Positions 43,790-50,933 of a DNA stretch of 64,000 nt are shown here, one piece after another. A program made the translations under genes and the position numbers. This stretch comes from Bradyrhizobium sp. WSM3983. Lineage in GTDB: Bacteria > Pseudomonadota > Alphaproteobacteria > Rhizobiales > Xanthobacteraceae. Numbering within the stretch: position 1 is the stretch's first letter; each line of letters starts with the position of its first letter. The notes beneath the pieces were generated by a model. It had not been told where the DNA came from. It ran no database searches and saw only the letters and a program-made list of their open reading frames with translations. The stretch is taken from assembly GCF_000473045.1 (NCBI RefSeq), contig NZ_AXAY01000022.1, forward strand, positions 89,633-153,632. Direction: 5' to 3'.

Positions 43790-44047
43790 TTTCCAGCCTC
43801 CGTTTTGCCAGCCTCCGTTTCGGTGTCCTCCACCGGGAAGGCCGGGTAACGGCAGGGCGCGGCTGCCGTTCCCACGCGATCATGCGGCCCGGGTGCCTGC
43901 GGCTTGAGCAAGCGAAGAGCAACGTCTTCTGAGTTTGTCAGCGAGACCTTGCGATCGGTTTAACCGGTGTGGCGCTTTGCCACGACATCGCCATACCGAA
44001 GGTCCCTGTGAACGAGTTCATAGGGTCGTCGTTGTTTGCAGTGCACG
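43790..44047. other. Intergenic stretch without recognised gene
   Basis: Part of an 869-bp region (43522-44390) between the chemoreceptor and the lactonase gene. Apart from the tandem repeat of the GGAGGCTGG unit (about 43791-43820, minus strand) and two small ORFs described separately, I see no conserved coding frame, RNA gene or palindrome here. The short frames on both strands look like GC-driven noise. Confidence 0.5.
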
Positions 44048-44218
44048 ATGGCTGAACCTTCGACGGACGGATTTGGCCTGATGCGCAAGCAACTCGTCGC
44101 CTGGACCATGCTGACCTCGGCTTTGCTGGCCGTCGCCGTCTGGACCGTGCTTGGTCCGCCCGACCATCCGGCCGGCCCGCATCTGCCCTCGCGCGACCTG
44201 ACGGCGTCGGTGAGGTAG
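44048..44218 (+). CDS. Candidate small single-pass membrane protein
   Basis: 56 residues: a polar start (MAEPSTDGFGLMRKQL), one hydrophobic helix (LVAWTMLTSALLAVAVWTVL) and a Pro-rich tail (GPPDHPAGPHLPSRD). An internal ATG at 44081 would give 45 residues and is an equally good start. It resembles the many short rhizobial membrane proteins of unknown function. No ribosome site is convincing, so confidence is low. Confidence 0.4.
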   Translation: MAEPSTDGFGLMRKQLVAWTMLTSALLAVAVWTVLGPPDHPAGPHLPSRDLTASVR

Positions 44219-44390
44219 ATTCTTGTTTTGACGCGTTTCTTGACGCGAACCGGCATCCTTCGCTCGAAAACGCTTTGGCCACCGATACAATTTCGGTATC
44301 AATCAATCCCCATTGGAATTTGGTGCAACGGAACACGAGCCGCTATCCTCTGCCGCAAAACGACAACGCCATACCGGCAGGAGGACGCCC

Positions 44391-45521
44391 ATGATCAGAC
44401 CGACACGCACCGCATCCCGCGCTGCGATTGCCACCACCCTCTTCACCTGTCTTGCCCTCGTTTCCGGAGCCCGTACCGGCATGGCTGAAACCTTCGCCTA
44501 TGTCGGCAATGCCGATTCCAACGACATCAGCGTGTTCAAGATCGCCGAGAGCGGCGAGATGACGCCGGTGCAGACCGCCGCCTTCACGGGCGTGGAAAAG
44601 CCGGGCTCCTCGACGCCACTCGCGATCACGCCGGACCACCGCGTGCTGATCGCCGGCGTCCGCTCGCAGCCGTTCCTCGCGGTGAGCTTTGCGATCGACC
44701 CCAAGACAGGCCAACTCAGCCATATCGGCAACGGGCCGCTCGCCGACAGCATGGCCAACATCGCCACCGACCGCGGCGGCAAGGTGCTGTTCAGCGCCTC
44801 CTATGGTGGCAACAAGGTCGCGCTGAATCCGCTTCAAGCGAACGGCGTCATCGCCGAGCCGAAGCAGGTGATCCCGACCGGGCTGAACGCGCACGCCTTC
44901 CTGCCCTCGCCCGACAATCGTTTTGTGTTCGCGACCAATCTCGGCTCCGACCAGGTGCTGATCTTTGCATTCGACGCCGCCGCCGGCACGCTGACGCCGA
45001 GCGATCCGCCGGCGATCAAGACGCCGGAGAAATCCGGGCCGCGGCACTTCGTGTTCCATCCCAACGGCAAGTTCGTCTATCTCATCCACGAGCTGAACGG
45101 CGACGTCGCTGCGTACAGCTACGAAGCCAAGAGCGGTGCCTGGGGCGAGATCCAGCGCACGACCGCGCTGCCGGAAGGCTTCAACGGCAAGGAATCCAAT
45201 AAGAAGCCTTGGGCCGCCGACATCCACATCACCCCGGACGGCCGCTTCCTCTACGCCTCCGAGCGCACCACCAACACGCTCACCGCCTACAAGGTCGATG
45301 CCACCAGCGGCAAGCTGACCACGATCGGCAGCGTGCCGACCGAGAAACAGCCGCGCGGCTTCAACATCGATCCGACCGGCCGCTACCTCGCCGCGGTCGG
45401 CGAACTGTCCAACGGCATGACTGTCTACGCCATCGACCAGACCAGCGGCGCACTTAGCAAGCTGAAATCCTACGCCACCGGCAAGAAGCCGAACTGGGTG
45501 GAGTTTTTGAAGCTGCAGTGA
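44391..45521 (+). CDS. Exported lactonase-family beta-propeller protein
   Basis: 376 residues with a signal peptide (AAIATTLFTCLALVSGARTGMA) and a seven-bladed propeller of the Lactonase family (TFAYVGNADSNDISVFKIAE, HFVFHPNGKFVYLIHELNGD, RFLYASERTTNTLTAYKVDA, RGFNIDPTGRYLAAVGELSN). Cytosolic relatives are 6-phosphogluconolactonases; this one is exported, so a role on another lactone or as a binding protein is more likely. The ATG at 44391 has AGGAGGACGCCC before it. A dyad-like stretch (GATAC ... GTATC, 44284-44300) lies about 90 bp upstream. Confidence 0.88.
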   Translation: MIRPTRTASRAAIATTLFTCLALVSGARTGMAETFAYVGNADSNDISVFKIAESGEMTPVQTAAFTGVEKPGSSTPLAITPDHRVLIAGVRSQPFLAVSFAIDPKTGQLSHIGNGPLADSMANIATDRGGKVLFSASYGGNKVALNPLQANGVIAEPKQVIPTGLNAHAFLPSPDNRFVFATNLGSDQVLIFAFDAAAGTLTPSDPPAIKTPEKSGPRHFVFHPNGKFVYLIHELNGDVAAYSYEAKSGAWGEIQRTTALPEGFNGKESNKKPWAADIHITPDGRFLYASERTTNTLTAYKVDATSGKLTTIGSVPTEKQPRGFNIDPTGRYLAAVGELSNGMTVYAIDQTSGALSKLKSYATGKKPNWVEFLKLQ

Positions 45522-45534
45522 GAGCTTTCTCCTT

Positions 45535-45694
45535 ACCCTCCCCTGGAGGGGGAGGGTCGATCACGCGAAGCGCGAGCGGGGTGGGGTGATCTGTCCGCTC
45601 GGGCACTGTTCGAGGTGGAGAGACCGTCACCCCACCCCGTCTCACATTATCGCTGCGCTCGATGTGAGCCGACCCTCCCCCTCCAGGGGAGGGT
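45535..45694. repeat. Nested palindromic repeat, family A copy 2
   Basis: ACCCTCCCCTGGAGGGGG at 45535 and its inverse at 45672-45694, with GGGGTGGGGTGATCTGTC and the matching TCACCCCACCCCG inside and a shared centre CTCGGGCACTGTTCG. It begins 14 bp behind the lactonase stop. It takes up half of the 335-bp gap to the next gene; the other half (45695-45856) shows nothing clear apart from presumed promoter sequence. Confidence 0.87.
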
Positions 45695-45856
45695 AAGAGA
45701 CGGCGAACCTCATCGTCATTTCAGCGACCAATTCAACGGGCGGCCTCACGCCGCCTGCGCTGCGGCTCATCCGGTCAGCCCATGGCCCGCTGCCGTCGCT
45801 TCTGCTATCCATCGAGGCCTTATCGACTAAAGCCTTGCGGCCAACCGGAATGACCG

Positions 45857-46744
45857 ATGCGTTCATTGCTTGCGCGTTCCTTTTCCCAGACCTTCGTTGC
45901 CCTCGCCGGACTGGCGCTGGCCGCCGCCCAGCCCGTGCGCGCTGCCGATGACGACGCGCCCAAGGGGCCGGCGGTCACGGTGCTGAAGGCGGCGAAATCC
46001 TGCTTCTCCGACATCGTCGAGGCCACCGGCTCGATCATCGCGCGCGAGGAAACCTCGGTGCGGCCCGAGCGTCCGGGGCTGAAGGTGACGGAAGTGCTGG
46101 CCGAAGCCGGCGAGACGACGACGGCCGGCCAGGTGTTGGCGCGGCTGGCGCTGCCCGAAGGCGGCACGCTGCAGGTCACCGCCCCCGTGGCGGGCGTCAT
46201 CGCCACCTCGACCGCGCAGATCGGCAGCCCCGCATCGGCCAAGGGCGAGGCGCTGTTCACCATCGTGGCGCGCAGCGAATATGACCTCGTCGGCCTGGTC
46301 GCGACCAACGATGTCAGAAAGCTCGCGGTCAATCAGCCGGCCACCGTGCGGATTGCCGGTGCCGGCGATATCGACGGCAAGGTGCGCCGCATCGGTCCGA
46401 CCGTCGAGGCGAACATCCAGCAGGGCATGGTCTATATCGGTATCTCCTCGCAGAAGCGGCTGCTGCTGAACGCGAGCGGCCGCGCGCTGATCAAGACCGG
46501 GCAGAGCTGCAACGTCGCGGTGCCGCTGACCTCGGTGCAATATTCATCCGCCGGCACCGTAGTGCAGGTGATCCGCCGTAATCGCGTCGAGACCAAGCGC
46601 GTCGAGACCGGCTTGATGTCGGGCGGCAATATCGAGGTCCGCGACGGCCTCAACGAAGGCGATATCGTCGTCGCCCGCGCCGGCGCGCTGCTCCGCGAAG
46701 GCGATCCCGTGCGCCCGGTGATGGCGAGCGAAGCGGCGAAGTAG
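45857..46744 (+). CDS. RND-adaptor-like periplasmic protein, two-cysteine type (no pump)
   Basis: 295 residues with a signal peptide (TFVALAGLALAAAQPVRAAD) instead of a membrane anchor. The lipoyl-like halves (GLKVTEVLAEAGETTTAGQV, LQVTAPVAGVIATSTAQIG) follow each other with almost no hairpin, then a beta-barrel and a membrane-proximal part. It is a paralogue of the adaptor at 21228: both have CFSD after about 50 residues and SCxVAVP near 220-230, and both contain only these two cysteines (here C49 and C218). No pump gene follows. Instead it converges on a dead caspase gene, with a family A half repeat between the stops. Confidence 0.82.
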   Translation: MRSLLARSFSQTFVALAGLALAAAQPVRAADDDAPKGPAVTVLKAAKSCFSDIVEATGSIIAREETSVRPERPGLKVTEVLAEAGETTTAGQVLARLALPEGGTLQVTAPVAGVIATSTAQIGSPASAKGEALFTIVARSEYDLVGLVATNDVRKLAVNQPATVRIAGAGDIDGKVRRIGPTVEANIQQGMVYIGISSQKRLLLNASGRALIKTGQSCNVAVPLTSVQYSSAGTVVQVIRRNRVETKRVETGLMSGGNIEVRDGLNEGDIVVARAGALLREGDPVRPVMASEAAK

Positions 46745-46769
46745 CCAACTCGGATTGCAGATACGTCTT

Positions 46770-46792
46770 ACCCTCCCCCTCCAGGGGAGGGT
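46770..46792. repeat. Family A repeat, single arm
   Basis: ACCCTCCCCCTCCAGGGG and the rest of one palindromic arm, followed by TAAGAAAAACTA, the same junction as next to hmgA (12586-12597). It lies between the convergent adaptor (stop 46744) and caspase-like gene (stop 46801) and can form one hairpin, so it may end both transcripts. Confidence 0.85.
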
Positions 46793-46800
46793 AAGAAAAA

Positions 46801-47652
46801 CTAGCCGCCGGCCTGATCGAAGTGCACGTCCTCGAGCAGCGAGGAGGAGACGGTCGGGACCTGGTCGCCTTCGGAGGCGCGGGAGATGGCGACGCGGGTC
46901 TTGTTGAAGACGCTTTCGGCGCTGCTACCCTGCGCATTGAGATTGTTGAGGAGCTCGGTGACCAGCGTGCTGTGCTCGCCCTTGCTGTCGTCGACGACCT
47001 TGCCGGGCGATGCGGAGGAGAGGATCAGCGCGTTGTCGGGCGTGCCGATCGGCGCGAGACCATGCGAATAAGAACGGAAGCGGCGCTCATAGGGATTGCG
47101 GCGGGACGCATCGACGACGACGAGCTTGGCCTTGGCGCCCTGCTCCTTCATCATGTTGAGCAGCCCCTCGATGGAGACGCCCTGGCGGCGGACGTCGCTT
47201 TCCTTCCAGATCACGGCATCGACCGGCAGCATGTAGCTCTCGCGGCCGGCCTGCACGCCATAACCGCCGAAGAACAGCATGACGACGGTGTCGCCCTTGA
47301 TGCGGGACTTGAGGCGGTTGACGGCGCGGACCATGTCGTCCTTGCTCGCGTCTTCCACCATGTCGACGTCAAAACCGTTCTTGCGCAGCGACGAGGACAG
47401 TGCGCGCGCGTCGTTGATCGACTGCGTCAGCGGTGCGCTGGCGTCGGGATAATGACCATTGCCGATGACGAGCGCGAGACGCGAGGTCTGGCCCACCGAG
47501 CCCGTGACCTGGTCGGTCGAGACGGCCTTGGCGGCGTCGAGCGCGCGCATGTTGAGGGCAGCATGGGCGCCGATCGCCAGCGACACCGTGCCGATGAGGG
47601 CTGCGGCGAGCGCAATCGAGCGCCTGGAAATGTCGAGCTGCCGTACATTCAT
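46801..47652 (-). CDS. Catalytically dead caspase-like protein (short form)
   Basis: 283 residues. A hydrophobic N-terminal segment (RRSIALAAALIGTVSLAIGA) serves as signal peptide or anchor, followed by a caspase fold (SRLALVIGNGHYPDASAPLT). The catalytic His is Tyr (FFGGYGVQAG, Y131) and the catalytic Cys is Ser (VVDASRRNPYERRF, S183). The region around the serine is strikingly similar to the long form at 18748 (DASRRNPFERRFRS), so both come from one inactive lineage. It has no TPRs. It is convergent with the two-cysteine adaptor. A Crp-type box (47950-47965) lies about 300 bp upstream. Confidence 0.87.
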   Translation of the reverse strand: MNVRQLDISRRSIALAAALIGTVSLAIGAHAALNMRALDAAKAVSTDQVTGSVGQTSRLALVIGNGHYPDASAPLTQSINDARALSSSLRKNGFDVDMVEDASKDDMVRAVNRLKSRIKGDTVVMLFFGGYGVQAGRESYMLPVDAVIWKESDVRRQGVSIEGLLNMMKEQGAKAKLVVVDASRRNPYERRFRSYSHGLAPIGTPDNALILSSASPGKVVDDSKGEHSTLVTELLNNLNAQGSSAESVFNKTRVAISRASEGDQVPTVSSSLLEDVHFDQAGG

Positions 47653-47949
47653 CTCGCTGCATTCCTGTCATTGCCAAAGACCAGCCAAGCGCGCGCACAC
47701 AGATTGAGTAGCGCGATAGCGTCTTTGGGTTTGAGGATTGGCCGGGGATGTGCCCCGGAATTGCGCGCAATTTGCGGCGCCGCAACAAACAAACCCTTAA
47801 CCCGATATCACCGTCCCGGCAATAGATCGTCCCAGATTTGAACTAAGTAGCTGAATATATTGGTTAATTACCCAACCCAAATGTGCGCTCTTTTCGCTCC
47901 CCCGTAGGCGTCCGGGGGTCGATCGTGCAGCCCTCGTGCCGGTTTTTTC

Positions 47950-47965
47950 CGTGACGTCCATCACA
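47950..47965. promoter_or_regulatory. Crp-type box between caspase 2 and the 575-residue protein gene
   Basis: CGTGACGTCCATCACA: right half TCACA is perfect, left half CGTGA has one mismatch, spacing six. It is 98 bp before the ATG at 48064 and 297 bp before the start of the divergent caspase-like gene, in a 411-bp intergenic region that otherwise shows no clear structure. Confidence 0.5.
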
Positions 47966-48063
47966 TTTGTATTTCCCGCGAATCCGGGTAGCCTTTTCAA
48001 AGACTTGCGGGGGGCGGGTCCCCAACCTGGCCCCCTGCGAAAGTCCCCGCGACCAGGTTTTTC

Positions 48064-49791
48064 ATGAGCTTTCATTATTTTGCAGGTGCCGCGTGCCGGG
48101 CGCTGACGGCGCGGAAAGACGGCCCCTCCCTTTATGACGTCTGCGATCCCGTTTTGTCGGGCCAAGCCAGCGGCGATCCGCATCTGGCCAAATTCTACAA
48201 GACCGCGCTCGGCAATCCCGCGCTGCGGGTGCTGCTGCGCCGCGCCGGCCTGAGCGAGCTGCGTGACGAGGCGAAGCTGATCCGGCTGCGCGAGGCGCTC
48301 TGCCGCGCGCGCGACGATGCCGAGCCCGACTGGGCGGCGATCGGCCGGCCCATTGCCGAACTCGTCGACACCATCACGCTCGACCATCCCAGGCCGCCGC
48401 CGGCCAAGTTCGTCGGCGCCATGCCGGCGCAGGCACAGATCGACGGCGTGATCCGCGATTGCGCGCAGCATCTGCTCGGCTCGTACCGCAAGAACGGTTT
48501 TCTGCCGACCTATGCCGCGTTCAACCTGATCGGCGATCCCGATTTTCGTGGGCGCGAGCTGATCATGGCGCTCACCGGGCTGAATGCGCGCGGCTACAAG
48601 AATTCCTCGCTGCTGTTCAACCTCGCCCGCGTCTTCATCGCGCGCTCGAGGGCCGCAGCCGTGGTCAATCCGCCCTGGCGCGGGATTGCCGAGCCGATGT
48701 GGGAGCCGGTGCAGATCCGCCACCGCTCGGCCTATTACGACGCGTTCTTCATCGAGGCATTGCTCAGCTATGTCGAGACCGGGCTGGCCTCACCGACAGA
48801 CAAGACAGCGGCCGAGCGCGCCATCGCCGACATGGTCGATTTCTGCGTCAATATCAGCCGCGAGGAGGTCGAGGGCACCGGCGGCCAGCGCTTCAACGTC
48901 ATCACCGCGCTCGCACCCCCGCCGCATCCGCGCTTCTCCCGCTATTTTGCGCAGATCAAGCAAGACCTCGGCTTCGGCGTCTATGTGCCGGATTGCGACA
49001 CCACGGCGTGCTCGATTTCCGCGGCGACGCAGGCCGGCTGCATCGATGCGATCATCGACCAGCCGCTGCTGGATTTCTATTCGGGCTACCAGGTGCATGC
49101 CGGCGTCAACGAGCCGCGCGTGACGGTGCCGATCAACGACAACATCGACTACGAAGGCGGCATTGCGACCTGGATCGACAACCTCAAAAGCGAACGGCCC
49201 TACGGCAACGATCTCGATCCGACGCTCAATCTCGACATTCTCGAGGTGAGTTTTCGCAATCTGACGCGCTGGAAGGTTCTGGAAACACCGGCGCGGCTTG
49301 CGACCGTGCATCGGATCATCGGCTTCCAGAAGCGGCTGGCGGCGAGCGGCGCATTTTCCAATCCGCGCTCGCACATCTATTATTTGCCTGAGCTCTACAG
49401 CGCCTATTTCGGCCGCTGCTATGCGGCCTTCCTGGCGCTGCCGCTTGCTGCGCAGGCCGCGATCGATCCCAACGGCGATTTCGATTTCATTCGCCATCGC
49501 GTGCTCTCCTACGTCAAGGGCGAGCTGATGGCGGCCGAGATGAACGTGTTCGACGCGGCGCTGGCGCTGATTGCGCTCGGTCATCTCGGCGCCGACCCGC
49601 GCGCCTTCGCGCCGGCACTGAACGTGATCGTCGATGCCATCGGCGAAGGCGGCCGCCGCGGCCCGTTCCGCGCCTATGAGTGGAACAAGATGAAGACCCC
49701 GACGCGGATCCTGGTCGGCGGACCCGAGGTGACATCGGCGTTCGTGTTGATGGGGCTGGCGGTCGCGAAGCGGGCGATGGCGCGGGGGTAG
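48064..49791 (+). CDS. 575-residue protein, possible alpha/alpha-toroid (terpene cyclase-like) fold
   Basis: Not recognised as a named family. There is no signal peptide or membrane helix. The C-terminal half has features of alpha-barrel terpene-cyclase or prenyltransferase-like proteins: an acidic motif VPDCDTTACSIS at D310-x-D312-T-T, comparable to the DxDD/DxDTT acid of class II cyclases, and then GGIATWIDNLK and YGNDLDPTLNLDILEV, which recalls the toroid pattern with one Asn/Asp-rich turn per helix pair. Helical segments with Tyr/Trp recur through to the end (SHIYYLPELYSAYFGRCYAA). Enzyme activity is a guess; a lanthionine- or trehalase-like toroid is also possible. It has its own upstream region with a Crp-type box. 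Confidence 0.75.
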   Translation: MSFHYFAGAACRALTARKDGPSLYDVCDPVLSGQASGDPHLAKFYKTALGNPALRVLLRRAGLSELRDEAKLIRLREALCRARDDAEPDWAAIGRPIAELVDTITLDHPRPPPAKFVGAMPAQAQIDGVIRDCAQHLLGSYRKNGFLPTYAAFNLIGDPDFRGRELIMALTGLNARGYKNSSLLFNLARVFIARSRAAAVVNPPWRGIAEPMWEPVQIRHRSAYYDAFFIEALLSYVETGLASPTDKTAAERAIADMVDFCVNISREEVEGTGGQRFNVITALAPPPHPRFSRYFAQIKQDLGFGVYVPDCDTTACSISAATQAGCIDAIIDQPLLDFYSGYQVHAGVNEPRVTVPINDNIDYEGGIATWIDNLKSERPYGNDLDPTLNLDILEVSFRNLTRWKVLETPARLATVHRIIGFQKRLAASGAFSNPRSHIYYLPELYSAYFGRCYAAFLALPLAAQAAIDPNGDFDFIRHRVLSYVKGELMAAEMNVFDAALALIALGHLGADPRAFAPALNVIVDAIGEGGRRGPFRAYEWNKMKTPTRILVGGPEVTSAFVLMGLAVAKRAMARG

Positions 49792-49801
49792 GACGTCTTT
49801 C

Positions 49802-49962
49802 ACCCTCCCCTGGAGGGGGAGGGTCGGCACGCGATCGAGCGAGGCGAGATTGCGTGACGGGGTGGGGTGATCTCTCCACTCGGGCACTGTTCGTCGCGGA
49901 GAGACTGTCACCCCACCCCGCTCGCGCTTCGCGCGATCGACCCTCCCCCTCCAGGGGAGGGT
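49802..49962. repeat. Nested palindromic repeat, family A copy 3
   Basis: Starts 10 bp behind the stop of the 575-residue gene. The arms at 49802-49824 and 49940-49962 are inverse copies, with GGGGTGGGGTGATCTCTC and GACTGTCACCCCACCCCG inside and centre CTCGGGCACTGTTCG, nearly the same as copy 2. It fills most of the 295-bp gap to the nuclease-like gene. Confidence 0.87.
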
Positions 49963-50086
49963 AAGCAAGATCCGTCATTCAATGACGGGAAGTTGAAGCC
50001 TCTCCGTTAGGCATATGCTGGCCGAGTGGCCCAAAGCCGACCACAATTGCGGGCTCTATCGAGATTTTCTTCACACGCGGACCGGC

Positions 50087-50827
50087 ATGTTGCGAAAATT
50101 CCTGATTGCGCTGTCTCTGCTCGGCTTACCCTTGCTCGGCTTGCCGTCGCTGGCGCAAGCGGCCGACGTCACCGGCACCGCGAAGGTCCGCGATGGCGAT
50201 TCCGTCCTGATCGGCAACACGCGGATCCGGCTCGGCGGCATCGACGCGCCCTCAGCCGACCAGCTCTGCCTCAACAACAAGTTGGAGCGCTGGACCTGCG
50301 GTGCTGCCGCGCGCGATGAGCTCGCCAAATACACCGAAGGCAAGAGCTGGGTCTGCCATGCCCGCGCGATCGACCGGCGCGGCCGCACCGTGGCGCGCTG
50401 CGAGGTCGGCGGCGAGGACATCCAGAAATGGCTGGTGCGCAACGGCTGGGCGCTGGCCTACACCCGCATGTCCCACGATTTCGATTCCGACGAGGCTGCC
50501 GCGCGTGAGGCCAAGGCCGGGATGTGGCAGGGCGCCTTCATCGCGCCCTGGGACTGGCGCGTGCGCAACAAGAAGACGACGATCCTGGGCGCGACCAAGC
50601 CGCCCGAAGGCGCCCATTCGGTGCTGCTCGCCTCCGCCTCGGGGCCGGTTGCGCCCTCGCCGGACTGCACCATCAAGGGCAACGTCAACACCGCCGGCGA
50701 GTGCATCTACCACACCCCGACCAGCCGCTGGTACGCACAGATCAAGATGAAGATCAGCAAGGGCACCCGCTGGTTCTGCTCGGTCGAGGAGGCGGAGGCC
50801 GCCGGCTGCCGGGAGACCAAACGATAG
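50087..50827 (+). CDS. Exported thermonuclease-family (SNase) protein
   Basis: 246 residues with a signal peptide (FLIALSLLGLPLLGLPSLAQ). The SNase core is visible: GTAKVRDGDSVLIGNTRIRL, GGIDAPSADQLC, CGAAARDELAKY and DRRGRTVARCEV, then QKWLVRNGWALAYT. The usual catalytic glutamate directly after DAP (DAPE) is Ser here, while the arginines remain; activity may be reduced or altered. A C-terminal extension of about 90 residues with four cysteines (DCTIKGN, ECIYHTP, FCSVEE, GCRETKR) may be disulfide-bonded. The ATG at 50087 fits the signal peptide; a frame 24 codons longer exists. Confidence 0.85.
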   Translation: MLRKFLIALSLLGLPLLGLPSLAQAADVTGTAKVRDGDSVLIGNTRIRLGGIDAPSADQLCLNNKLERWTCGAAARDELAKYTEGKSWVCHARAIDRRGRTVARCEVGGEDIQKWLVRNGWALAYTRMSHDFDSDEAAAREAKAGMWQGAFIAPWDWRVRNKKTTILGATKPPEGAHSVLLASASGPVAPSPDCTIKGNVNTAGECIYHTPTSRWYAQIKMKISKGTRWFCSVEEAEAAGCRETKR

Positions 50828-50933
50828 GGGCCGTCAGGGCTGCATTTTACGTGCTTTTCTCAGGCCGCCCCGCCGCGTAGAAGAGTAAATCAGCGACCCA
50901 CCAGACAGTCTTCACGACACAAGGAAGATAGCA

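Noticed and set aside
43590..44336. Several overlapping 60-130 codon frames on both strands
   Set aside because: None has both a ribosome site and plausible composition except the two small membrane candidates that were listed.
48064..49791. Direct assignment as a class II diterpene cyclase
   Set aside because: Only a five-residue motif and loose toroid-like patterns support it. There are no isoprenoid genes nearby, so it is kept as a hypothesis rather than a call.
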